A DNA stretch of 64,000 bases from Leptolyngbya sp. PCC 6406 (GTDB taxonomy: Bacteria; Cyanobacteriota; Cyanobacteriia; Phormidesmidales; Phormidesmidaceae): positions 3,220,412-3,284,411 of the forward strand of contig NZ_KI913949.1 in NCBI RefSeq assembly GCF_000332095.2. The letters are read 5' to 3'. Below, one piece after another: positions 34,601 through 42,707 of this stretch. The notes beneath the pieces were generated by a model, which was not told the origin of the DNA, did no database searches, and saw nothing but the letters and a program-made list of their open reading frames with translations. Every line of letters starts with the position of its first letter. Position 1 is the stretch's first letter. Both the position numbers and the translations under genes were made by a program.

Positions 34601-37600
34601 GGTGAAAAGCAATGTGGGGCATCTGGTGGCCGCTGCTGGGGTGACGGGGCTGATTAAAACCGCCCTGGCCCTATACCATCGCCGACTCCCCGCCAGCCTC
34701 CATTTCCACCGCCCCAACCCCCACATCGACTTTGCCAACAGCCCCTTTTATGTGCAGGCCCAGGCAACGGACTGGCCCCAAGGCGATCGGCCCCGACGGG
34801 CAGGGGTGAGTTCCTTTGGGGTGGGGGGCACCAATGCCCATGTGGTGCTAGAGGAAGCCCCGGTCCCGGTCTGCACCAGCCCCGCCCGCCCCTACCACCT
34901 GCTGCTGCTGTCAGCGAAAACCCCGACGGCGTTGGATCAGGCCAGTCGCAACCTGCAAGCCCATTTGACCGCCCACCCCGATCTGTCCCTGGCGGATGTG
35001 GCCTATACCCTGCAACGGGGACGGCGGGTCTATGGCCATCGACGCTGGTGGGTGTGTCGCCAAGGGGAGGCGGCAGCCGCCTTGGCCCAGCCGGACCCCA
35101 ACCACAGCGGGGGTCGCCAGGGCGATCGCGCTTCCCGGCAGGTGGTGTTCATGTTCCCCGGTCAGGGCTCCCAGTACCTCCACATGGGGGCGAATCTTTA
35201 CGCCCATGAGCCCGTGTTCCAAGAGGCCCTCGACACCTGCGCAGCGCTACTGCTGCCCGTGGTGGAGCGGGACATCCGCACCCTGGTTTACCCCCAACAG
35301 GATGAAGCCGCCGCCACCGAGCAGTTGACCCAGACCCGCTGGACCCAGCCCGCCCTGTTTGCGGTGACCTATGCCCTGGCCCGCCTGTGGCAAAGCTGGG
35401 GAGTGCAGCCCAGCGCCCTAATTGGCCACAGCATTGGGGAATTTGTCGCCGCCTGTTTGGCCGGAGTCCTGCCCCTAGAGGCGGCCCTGACGCTGGTGGC
35501 CCTGCGGGGACAGTTGATGGATGCCCTCCCCACGGGGGCGATGCTGTCGGTGCGGGCGGAGGCAACGGCGGTGGAGCCCTATTTAGAGGATGGGGTGGCG
35601 ATCGCCGCCATCAACGCCCCCGGCCTCTGCGTCATCTCGGGTCCCTACGGGGCGATCGCCGCCTGCCAGCAGCGGTTAGAGGCGGCGGACATTCCCTGCC
35701 GTGCCCTCCACACCTCCCACGCCTTCCATTCCCCGATGATGGCCCCGGTGCGGCAGCCCCTACTGGAGTTGTTGCAGGGGGTGCCCCTGGCCGCGCCCCA
35801 AATCCCCATCGTCTCCACTGTGACTGGGGATTGGCTCACCGCCGACCAGGCCACAGACCCCGCCTACTGGGCCGATCATTCCCTCGCCACCGTGCGCTTT
35901 GCCGATGGCATTGCCACCCTCTGGCAGCAGCCCGATCGCATCCTGCTGGAGGTGGGGCCTCGCACCACCGCCGCCACCCTGGCCCGCCGCCAAATTCAGA
36001 ACCCCCAGCAGCAACTGGCCCTGTCTTCCCTGGGTACCACCGCTGAGGATGGGGCGGAATGGCAGGCCCTCTGGGGAGCCGTGGGTCGCCTCTGGGCCGC
36101 CGGGGTCGCCATCGACTGGGGGCAGGTATATCACCAGGAACGGCGCGATCGCCTGCCCCTACCTACCTATCCCTTCGAGCGTCAGCGCTACTGGATTGAT
36201 CCGCTGCCAGCGGTAGATGTTGACCGGGAAAATCCCCTGCATGGATCACCGCCGGAGAATTCAAAATTCAAAATTCAAAATTCAAAACTTTCCCACCCCA
36301 CTTCTGCCATGACCCAAAGCCGTAAGCCCCAAATCTTCACCGCCATCCACGAGGTCTTGGAGGAAAGTTCTGGTCTGGCCCTGGCCGGGGCCGATCCCAC
36401 CTTGACCTTCCTGGACCTGGGCCTCGACTCCCTATCCCTGACCCAGGTGGGCATTGCCCTCAAGAAAAAAGTTGGGGTGAAAATCACCTTCCGCCAGTTG
36501 CTAGAGGATTTTCCCACCCTGGACACCCTCGCGACCCATCTGGATAGCGTGTTGCCAGCGGAGGTCTTTGCCCCCGTCGCGCCCGTCGCCGCCGCCCCAA
36601 CCTCACCCCAGCCCATGGCCCCGCCGACCGCCCCCAGCAACGGCCACAACGGCAATGGCAATGGCCACCACTATGGGAATTTCATCCCCATGACCTCCAC
36701 CCCGCCCCCCTCAGATGCTGTCCAGGCCCTGGTGGCCCAGCAGTTGCAGATCATGCAGCAGCAATTGGCCCTGCTGGGTCAGGGTGCCCCAGGCCCCGCT
36801 GGCTCCGTTACGGCTCCGGCGGCTCCAATGACGGTGGTGCCAGCCGCAAACGGCACCCCTGCCCCTAGCGCGTCTCCAGTTGTGCCTCCGTCCGCCCCCC
36901 CGGCGGAGGCCGTGGCACCCAAGAAAATCCATGGCCCCGGTGCCCGCATCGAGAAAAGCAAATCCACCGATCTCTCGGCGGAGCAGCGGGCGGCCCTGGA
37001 TCGCTTCATTGCCCGCTACACCACCCGCACCCAAACCTCTAAGCAGCAGGCTCAAGCCCACCGCCGTGCCCTGGCGGATCCCCGCACGGTGTCTGGCTTT
37101 AGTCCCCTCCTGAAGGAGATGGTCTACCCCATTGCCACCGATCGCTCGACGGGGTCCAAACTGTGGGATGTGGACGGTAACGAGTATGTGGATTTGACCA
37201 ACGGTTTTGGCCTCAACTTCTTTGGTTGGTCCCCAGATTTTGTCCAGCAGGCAGTCATGGCCCAGATGGAGCGGGGCATTGAAATTGGTCCCCAAACGCC
37301 CCTGGCGGGCCGGGTGGCCCAGATGGTGAGCGAGTTCACGGGCATGGAGCGGGTGGCCTTTTGCAACACCGGGTCCGAGGCGGTGATGGCGGCCCTGCGC
37401 CTTTCCCGTACGGTGACGGGGCGCAATCGAGTGGCCATCTTTAATGGCGGCTACCACGGCACCTTTGATGAGGTGATTGTGCGGGGTGGGCCAAACCACC
37501 GATCCTTCCCAGCGGCACCGGGGATTATGGCATCAGCGGTGGAAAACGTGCTGATGCTGGACTACGGCACCCCGGAATCCCTAGAGGTGCTGCGGAGTCA

Positions 37601-38483
37601 GGCCGATGACCTAGCCGCCATTTTGGTGGAGCCGGTCCAGAGCCGCCGCCCCGATTTGCAGCCCCAGGAATTTCTGCAAGACCTGCGGCGACTGACGGAA
37701 CAGTCGGGCACGGCTTTCATCTTCGACGAAGTGGTGACGGGGTTCCGGGTGCATCCCGGTGGTGCCCAAGCCTACTTCGACATTCGGGCGGACTTGGCCA
37801 CCTACGGCAAGATCATCGGCGGCGGTCTGCCCATTGGCGTGGTGGCGGGCAAGGCTGAATATATGGATGCCCTGGATGGGGGCTTCTGGCAGTTTGGCGA
37901 TGATTCCATCCCGGAAGTGGGGGTCACGTTCTTTGCCGGCACCTTTGTGCGTCACCCCATGGCCCTCGCAGCAGCGGAAGCGGTGCTAACGAAGCTCAAG
38001 GCATTGGGACCGGAAGCCCAGCGATCGCTGGCGGATAAGGTCACTCGGTTCGCTAATCACCTCAACGACCACTTCCAGCGGGTACAGGCCCCCGTCAAGA
38101 TTGCCCATTTCACCTCCATGTTCTATGTGAAGTATGACGAGGGCGAACCCTACGGTGGCTTGCTGTTCTATCTGCTGCGGGAGAAGGGGGTGCATGTGTG
38201 GGAGCACCGCCCCTGCTTCTTTACCCTGGCCCACACGGAGGCCGACATTGAGTTTGTCATCCGCGCCTTTAAGGACAGCGTGGCGGAACTGCAAATCGCC
38301 GGGTTCCTCAGTGGGTCCATCCCCAGCGCTGATCAGGGATTGGTTGGCAATGGGACGGTAGACCGTAATCGCCCGCCTCAACCGGGTGCCCGCCTGGGCA
38401 AAGATCCCCAAGGCAACCCCGCCTGGTACATTCCCGACCTCGATCGCCCTGGTAAATATCTGCAAGTGGGGGCCGTATCATGA
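31656..38483 (+). CDS. Hybrid NRPS-PKS: A-PCP-KS-AT-ACP-aminotransferase
   Basis: The 2275-residue enzyme has the following order. A C-A linker-like start (LSESEQHW...) leads to an adenylation domain (about 35-525; YTSGSTGRPKG, GYGPTEST, YRTGD) and a PCP with Ser586 in GGTSLLG. A ketosynthase follows (about 640-1070; Cys in NTACSTS at about 812, HGTATPLGDP, NVGHL), then an acyltransferase (about 1165-1450; GHSIGEF, HAFH, which indicates malonyl-CoA). An ACP comes next (LGLDSLSLT, Ser about 1592), a Gln/Pro/Ala-rich linker, and a class III aminotransferase (about 1810-2215; FDEVVTG, PLP Lys about 2052 in TYGKIIGG). Specificity residues of the A domain read, by eye against GrsA, DALWLGGTFK, close to Val-type codes. 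There is no KR, DH or ER, so the beta-keto group should be the aminotransferase substrate, as in McyE. The stop overlaps the next ATG by 4 bases. Confidence 0.9.
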   Translation: MAELIGQTQQLSESEQHWSSPEWEQTNPKCSISSCIHRTFEIQAQKTPDAIAVILPAKNSPSPHTLTYQELNLRSSKLACDLQSLGIKPGDFVAFCLDRSLEMIVAVLGILKAGGVYVPLDPAYPQDRLAFMLADVQAPVILTQASLAARLPASAATVMYLEAGWGVDRHPDTEFTTVFVPEDALAYVNYTSGSTGRPKGVAVPHRGVLRLVLGADYTPLDCDRVLLQLAPISFDAATLELWGPLLNGGRCVLFPGSGLPDPRDLEWVLRDHGVTTLWLTASLFNTLIMEAPEVLAPVQELLTGGEALSVPHIRRAQERLPNTQLINGYGPTESTTFTCCYRIPRPLPADCTNIPIGYPINRTQVYILDAQQQPVAPGQPGELYIGGDGLAQGYLNLPEKTADRFIPNPFAADPQARLYRTGDVVQQRPDGAIEFIGRQDNQVKLRGFRIELGEIEAALMAHQRVHTALVVLREDTPGRKRLVAYVTADNAATLDPAKLKAALRDCLAAYMVPEAIVVLDQMPLTPNGKADRRALPIPPETPIPASVPSNPPQTELEETLGAIWAGVLGVATVGTQDNFFDIGGTSLLGMQVALRIQQHISPDFRVVKLYEHPTVAALARYLAAGEPAALAAPTVAAVPSQEGIAIVGMAGRFPGADSVDRFWQNLCDGVESHTVFSLDQLDPSIPADLRQDPNYVPVRGIVDNADQFDAAFFGISPREAEVMDPQARVFLEVVYAALENAGYSPDTPDTTIGLYAGSGHNTYFARHLCGRPEVIRRLGDFQVMLANEKDFVTTRAAYKLNLQGPVVSVNTACSTSLVAVIQAFQGLRDRQCDIALAGGISITTPQASGHLYQEGSMLSGNGHCRPFDADAQGTLFNDGAAVVVLKRLSDAQREGDRIYAVIHGTGVNNDGADKVSFTAPSVSGQAKAIAAAQAEAGFVPDTIGYVETHGTATPLGDPIEVEALTQAFRRQTEAKQFCAIGSVKSNVGHLVAAAGVTGLIKTALALYHRRLPASLHFHRPNPHIDFANSPFYVQAQATDWPQGDRPRRAGVSSFGVGGTNAHVVLEEAPVPVCTSPARPYHLLLLSAKTPTALDQASRNLQAHLTAHPDLSLADVAYTLQRGRRVYGHRRWWVCRQGEAAAALAQPDPNHSGGRQGDRASRQVVFMFPGQGSQYLHMGANLYAHEPVFQEALDTCAALLLPVVERDIRTLVYPQQDEAAATEQLTQTRWTQPALFAVTYALARLWQSWGVQPSALIGHSIGEFVAACLAGVLPLEAALTLVALRGQLMDALPTGAMLSVRAEATAVEPYLEDGVAIAAINAPGLCVISGPYGAIAACQQRLEAADIPCRALHTSHAFHSPMMAPVRQPLLELLQGVPLAAPQIPIVSTVTGDWLTADQATDPAYWADHSLATVRFADGIATLWQQPDRILLEVGPRTTAATLARRQIQNPQQQLALSSLGTTAEDGAEWQALWGAVGRLWAAGVAIDWGQVYHQERRDRLPLPTYPFERQRYWIDPLPAVDVDRENPLHGSPPENSKFKIQNSKLSHPTSAMTQSRKPQIFTAIHEVLEESSGLALAGADPTLTFLDLGLDSLSLTQVGIALKKKVGVKITFRQLLEDFPTLDTLATHLDSVLPAEVFAPVAPVAAAPTSPQPMAPPTAPSNGHNGNGNGHHYGNFIPMTSTPPPSDAVQALVAQQLQIMQQQLALLGQGAPGPAGSVTAPAAPMTVVPAANGTPAPSASPVVPPSAPPAEAVAPKKIHGPGARIEKSKSTDLSAEQRAALDRFIARYTTRTQTSKQQAQAHRRALADPRTVSGFSPLLKEMVYPIATDRSTGSKLWDVDGNEYVDLTNGFGLNFFGWSPDFVQQAVMAQMERGIEIGPQTPLAGRVAQMVSEFTGMERVAFCNTGSEAVMAALRLSRTVTGRNRVAIFNGGYHGTFDEVIVRGGPNHRSFPAAPGIMASAVENVLMLDYGTPESLEVLRSQADDLAAILVEPVQSRRPDLQPQEFLQDLRRLTEQSGTAFIFDEVVTGFRVHPGGAQAYFDIRADLATYGKIIGGGLPIGVVAGKAEYMDALDGGFWQFGDDSIPEVGVTFFAGTFVRHPMALAAAEAVLTKLKALGPEAQRSLADKVTRFANHLNDHFQRVQAPVKIAHFTSMFYVKYDEGEPYGGLLFYLLREKGVHVWEHRPCFFTLAHTEADIEFVIRAFKDSVAELQIAGFLSGSIPSADQGLVGNGTVDRNRPPQPGARLGKDPQGNPAWYIPDLDRPGKYLQVGAVS
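36258..36290. repeat. AATTCAAA-type intergenic repeat inside the NRPS-PKS frame
   Basis: AATTCAAAATTCAAAATTC and its continuation encode NSKFKIQNSKL within the linker between the AT and ACP domains. The same kind of short repeat occurs in a non-coding gap here at about 51500-51525 and is common between cyanobacterial genes. An in-frame ATG (36309, ATGACCCAAAGC) follows directly and could have been the start of a separate ACP-aminotransferase gene. Confidence 0.75.
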
Positions 38484-39322
38484 CTGCCACTGCCATCGGC
38501 TCCACAACCAAGCTCAAAGTGCGGCAACTGTTAGGACAATTCTTAGCCCTACCCGCTATTCGAGATGCGTACGGCTATTTCTGTTTCCCGCGCATCGCTA
38601 ATGGATTTCGGGATATTTTTACCACCTTTGAGGCAGCCGAAAAGGCGATCCCTCAATCTGCCAAAACAGGTTATGACACAGCGTTAGCCCACAAATCCCG
38701 AAGGCAGACGTTCAATCAACTTAACCCCAGCGATCGCCCCCTGTTGCCCCACCTCAACCGTGCCTTAGCCGAGAGTCAGCGGGTCTTTGATCTAGGGGGC
38801 AGCATTGGCCAGGGATACTACACCTATCAGAACCATGTGCAGTATCCACCCCACCTGCAATGGCAGGTGGGTGAAGTATCCAGCGCCGTAGCGGCGGGCA
38901 CCCAATTCGCTCAGGAAAAAGGGGCGACCAACCTTTCATTTACCACCCAGCCAGAGGCGGCGGATGGTGCAGATGTGTTCATTACCTGCGGAGCACTCCA
39001 ATACATCCAACCCTCTTTAGCGGAAATAATTGCGCCTCTAGGGGAGAAACCAAGGCATTTGTTTATCGCCCGCGTCCCTTTTTATGACGGGCCAGAATAT
39101 TTCACTCTGCAAAGTATTTTGGCCTCTAAAAGACCCTATAAGTTGGCCGCAATTTGCCCCTATAAGATTCAAAATCGTGATCGGTTCATCGGTGATCTGG
39201 AGGCGCTGGGTTATGAACTGGTCGAGAGTTGGAAAAATGATCGAATCTGTGTGATTCCTTTTCACCCCCAGCGCTTTGTGAATGGTTACCACAGTTTTTA
39301 CTTTCGTCGAGGGGATGCCTGA
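38480..39322 (+). CDS. TIGR04325-type putative methyltransferase
   Basis: The 280-residue product resembles the TIGR04325 family of putative methyltransferases. The SAM-binding loop is visible as RVFDLGGSIGQGYY (about residues 93-106), with ADVFITCGALQYI later in the Rossmann fold and a C-terminal block rich in aromatic residues (PYKIQNRDRFIGDLEALGYELVESW). Members occur in polysaccharide and natural-product clusters. Its ATG overlaps the NRPS-PKS stop by 4 bases, so a tailoring step on the peptide-polyketide, probably O- or N-methylation, is likely. The gene ends 91 bases before the next synthetase start. Confidence 0.75.
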   Translation: MTATAIGSTTKLKVRQLLGQFLALPAIRDAYGYFCFPRIANGFRDIFTTFEAAEKAIPQSAKTGYDTALAHKSRRQTFNQLNPSDRPLLPHLNRALAESQRVFDLGGSIGQGYYTYQNHVQYPPHLQWQVGEVSSAVAAGTQFAQEKGATNLSFTTQPEAADGADVFITCGALQYIQPSLAEIIAPLGEKPRHLFIARVPFYDGPEYFTLQSILASKRPYKLAAICPYKIQNRDRFIGDLEALGYELVESWKNDRICVIPFHPQRFVNGYHSFYFRRGDA

Positions 39323-39413
39323 TGGGCATTCCGGTAGTGGCTGAAACCTGTAGCCAGCGTCTGGCTTCAACGAATTGATGTGTGCGATCGCTGATTGTCG
39401 TCCTGAGGTTGTT

Positions 39414-42400
39414 ATGGTGCTGTCTCCGAACCCGTTAAATGCCAACTATGTGGCCGTTGACTTTGACCCCTTTGCCGAGGGGGAACTGGTTAATACCGCC
39501 GCCGCCACCGAGTCCCAACGGGAAATTTGGGCCTCGGTGCAGATGGGGGATGAGGCTAACTGCGCCTACAACGAATCCCAAACCCTGACCCTGCGGGGGC
39601 AGTTGAATGTGGACGCTTTGCAAGCAGCCCTTCAGGCCCTAGTGGATCGCCATGAAGCCCTCCGCACCACCCTCAGTCCCGACGGCACCACCCTTTGCAC
39701 CCAGGTCCAGCAAGCCCTGACGGTGCCCCTGCGGGACTGGTCCACCCTATCCCCTACTGAGCAGCAAACCAAGGTCGATCACTGCTTGCACGCAGCGGTT
39801 TCCACCCCTTTTGACTTAGAGCATGGCCCCCTGTTTCGGGCGGAAATCTTGTGCCTAGAGCCCGCCCTGCACCAGGTGATTTTGACCGCCCACCACATCG
39901 TTTGCGATGGCTGGTCCTGGGGGGTGATGGTACCGGAGTTGGGACAACTCTACAGCGCCCTCAGCCAAGGGCAAACCGCTGACCTGCCGGAGCCAGAGCC
40001 CTTTAGCCAGTACGCCCTACAACTAGAGGCCGCTGCCCAGAGCGCTGAAACCGCTGCCATTGAGCAATATTGGCTGGATCAGTTTGCGAACTCGGTACCC
40101 GTGGTGGACTTCCCCACCGATGCCCCCCGCCCACCCCTGCGCACCTTTGACTCCACCCGCGAAGATTGGCAACTGGATGGGGAACTGGTTAGCCAACTGA
40201 AACAGTTGGGCAAAGCCAATGGCTGTAGTTTCATGACCACGCTGCTGGCGGGGTTTGAGGTTTTTCTCTATCGCCTGACTGGGCAGGCGGACCTAACGGT
40301 GGGAATTTCCGCCGCAGGGCAAGCGGCGCAAGGGCTTTACCATCTGGTGGGCCACTGCGTAAACTTGCTGCCGATCCGTAGCCAGATTGATCCCCAGCAG
40401 CCTGTTCAAACCTACCTGCAACGGCGGCGGTCAGCCCTGTTGGATGCCTACGATCACCAGCAGTTTACCTTTGGCAGTTTGGTGCGGCGCTTGGCGCTGC
40501 CTCGGGATGCCAGCCGTATTCCCTTGGTCTCCGTTACCTTCAACCTGGATCAAGCGCTGGATCCCCAGCAATTGCGTTTTGAGGGGCTCGACGCTTCCCT
40601 TGCCTCCAACCCCCGTACCTTTGAAAACTTTGAGTTTTTCATCAACGCGACAGAAGCCCAGGGCAAAGTCACCCTAGAGTGCCAGTACAACAGCAACCTG
40701 TTCCAGCGGGACACGATTCAGCGCCGTCTGGCAGAACTGGAAACCCTATTGCGGGGCATGGTTCAGAACCCGCAACGGGAGATCGCCCAGCTACCGTTAC
40801 TCCCTGAGTCAGAGCAAACCTTACTCAATCAGTGGCATCAGCAAGGTGACCCCAAGGCGATAGATCTGCCGATTCATCAAAAGTTTGAGCAATGGGCTAG
40901 TCAAACGCCGACAGCCCTAGCCATGGTTGGGGAAGGCCAAACCTGGACCTATGGCGAGGTGAATGCCCGGTCTAATCAACTTGCCCACCATTTGCAATCT
41001 TTGGGCATTGGTATCGGCAGTCTCGTGGGCATCTGCATACCGCGCTCCCCCCAGATGGTGATGGGCATTTTAGGCATTCTCAAAGCGGGTGCAGCCTATG
41101 TCCCCATCGACCCAGACTATCCCCCTGAACGTCAGCAATACATGCTGACGGATGCCGGGGTTGATCTGCTCTTGGTGCCCGCCCATGGGCAAGACAATAT
41201 CTTCAGTTCCTCCCTACGTCGATTGGAACTCGACCCTGACTGGACTGAGTTGTCATCGTATCCCCCCCACAATTTAGAAACGACCATGACAGCCAGTTCT
41301 TTGGCCTATGTCATGTACACCTCCGGCTCCACGGGAAAGCCTAAAGCCGCCAACATCACCCATCGCGGCCTAGCCAACTATTTAGCCTATGCCAGCCAGC
41401 GTTATTACACCCAAACCCTAGGCGGAATTGTCAGCTCATCGTTGGCCTTTGACGGAACCCTGACGACATTGCTGGGGCCACTGTACGCAGGAAAAACGAC
41501 ATCCCTGCTACCGGCAGGACAGCATGAGATAGACACCCTCATTCAAGCTCTTCGCACCGAAACGCAACCCTGGGTTTTCAAAATTACCCCAGCTCACGCA
41601 GAAACCATTCTGGGGTTAGTCGGGCAACGTGAAATTAGTCAGATTCCGCACCTAGTTGTAATGGGAGGCGAGCAACTTAGAACCGATCTTGCCCTCATCT
41701 GGAAGCAAACGCTGTTGCCACAGGCCAGCTTCTTTAACCAATATGGGCCAACAGAAACCGTTATTGCCTGCTCAAGCTACGCCATTGCAAGCTTAGAGGA
41801 GATTCCTCAAAATCATCCGGTGGTACCCATTGGCAGACCCATTCAAAATGTTCAGCTCTATGTTTTAGATGCTGTTCAAGCATGTTGTCCCATTGGGGTG
41901 CCAGGAGAGCTCTTTATTGGCGGCCCTGGTGTTGCTGCTGGATATCACCAAAGACCTGAATTAAGTGCAGAAAGATTTGTCAATCATCCCCTCGCTGGAT
42001 CCTCTGAAAAGCTCTATCGCACCGGTGATCGAGTGCGATGGTTAATGGATGGCAACCTGGAATTTCTGGGGCGGTGTGATCACCAAATCAACCTCAGGGG
42101 GTTTCGCATTGAACCTGGGGAAGTCGAAGCCGCTATCAATCAATATCCAGGGGTTCAACAGTCCGTTGTCATTGCTCGGGAAGATAGTCTAGGTGATCAG
42201 CGTTTAGTCGCCTACGTTGTGACCGACGATAATGCTGGGTTGCCCCTCAGTGACCTCCGCGCCTTTTTGAAGGCAAGCCTGCCCGAATACATGATGCCGT
42301 CCGCAGTGGTGACCTTAGAAGCTTTACCCCTGACGCCGAACGGCAAGGTAGATCGGAAACAACTGCCTCGCCCAGAAAAGGATGCCAATGCCCAGACCCG

Positions 42401-42707
42401 TTTCGCGGTGCCGGAAACCGAGACAGAACAGCAAGTTGCCGCCATTTGGTGTGATGTATTGGGTGTCAACGCGGTAGGCCGCCACGACAACTTTTTTGAT
42501 CTCGGCGGTCACTCCCTGCTGGCGGTGCAGATTGTGGTGCAGTTGCAGCAGGTGTTTGCCATTAACCTGCGGATGCCCGCCCTGTTTGAACATCCCACTG
42601 TGGCGACCCTAGCCAGCCACATTGAAACCATCTGTTGGGCTGCGGCCACCCCAGCCACGGCCATGACCGCTGATGATGACGCTGATTTTGAGGAGGGCGA
42701 ACTGTGA
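39414..42707 (+). CDS. NRPS module C-A-PCP
   Basis: This 1097-residue enzyme has a condensation domain (about 30-460) with intact HHIVCDGWS near residue 160, an adenylation domain (about 480-960; MYTSGSTGKPK, QYGPTETV, YRTGDRVRW, NGKVDRKQLP) and a PCP (Ser about 1034 in GGHSLLA). Specificity residues read by eye as DGTKVGQIAK, whose Lys at the fourth position recalls Asp/Asn-type codes; this is a weak prediction. The N-terminus contains DPFAEGELV and the C-terminus ends in the acidic DADFEEGEL, a likely docking peptide. I chose ATG 39414 because a TGAGG site precedes it; earlier starts at 39375 and 39378 lack one. Its stop overlaps the next gene's GTG by 4 bases. Confidence 0.9.
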   Translation: MVLSPNPLNANYVAVDFDPFAEGELVNTAAATESQREIWASVQMGDEANCAYNESQTLTLRGQLNVDALQAALQALVDRHEALRTTLSPDGTTLCTQVQQALTVPLRDWSTLSPTEQQTKVDHCLHAAVSTPFDLEHGPLFRAEILCLEPALHQVILTAHHIVCDGWSWGVMVPELGQLYSALSQGQTADLPEPEPFSQYALQLEAAAQSAETAAIEQYWLDQFANSVPVVDFPTDAPRPPLRTFDSTREDWQLDGELVSQLKQLGKANGCSFMTTLLAGFEVFLYRLTGQADLTVGISAAGQAAQGLYHLVGHCVNLLPIRSQIDPQQPVQTYLQRRRSALLDAYDHQQFTFGSLVRRLALPRDASRIPLVSVTFNLDQALDPQQLRFEGLDASLASNPRTFENFEFFINATEAQGKVTLECQYNSNLFQRDTIQRRLAELETLLRGMVQNPQREIAQLPLLPESEQTLLNQWHQQGDPKAIDLPIHQKFEQWASQTPTALAMVGEGQTWTYGEVNARSNQLAHHLQSLGIGIGSLVGICIPRSPQMVMGILGILKAGAAYVPIDPDYPPERQQYMLTDAGVDLLLVPAHGQDNIFSSSLRRLELDPDWTELSSYPPHNLETTMTASSLAYVMYTSGSTGKPKAANITHRGLANYLAYASQRYYTQTLGGIVSSSLAFDGTLTTLLGPLYAGKTTSLLPAGQHEIDTLIQALRTETQPWVFKITPAHAETILGLVGQREISQIPHLVVMGGEQLRTDLALIWKQTLLPQASFFNQYGPTETVIACSSYAIASLEEIPQNHPVVPIGRPIQNVQLYVLDAVQACCPIGVPGELFIGGPGVAAGYHQRPELSAERFVNHPLAGSSEKLYRTGDRVRWLMDGNLEFLGRCDHQINLRGFRIEPGEVEAAINQYPGVQQSVVIAREDSLGDQRLVAYVVTDDNAGLPLSDLRAFLKASLPEYMMPSAVVTLEALPLTPNGKVDRKQLPRPEKDANAQTRFAVPETETEQQVAAIWCDVLGVNAVGRHDNFFDLGGHSLLAVQIVVQLQQVFAINLRMPALFEHPTVATLASHIETICWAAATPATAMTADDDADFEEGEL

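Noticed and set aside
36711..37499. A 262-codon minus-strand frame
   Set aside because: It is antisense to the linker and aminotransferase part of the NRPS-PKS gene and has no recognisable features.
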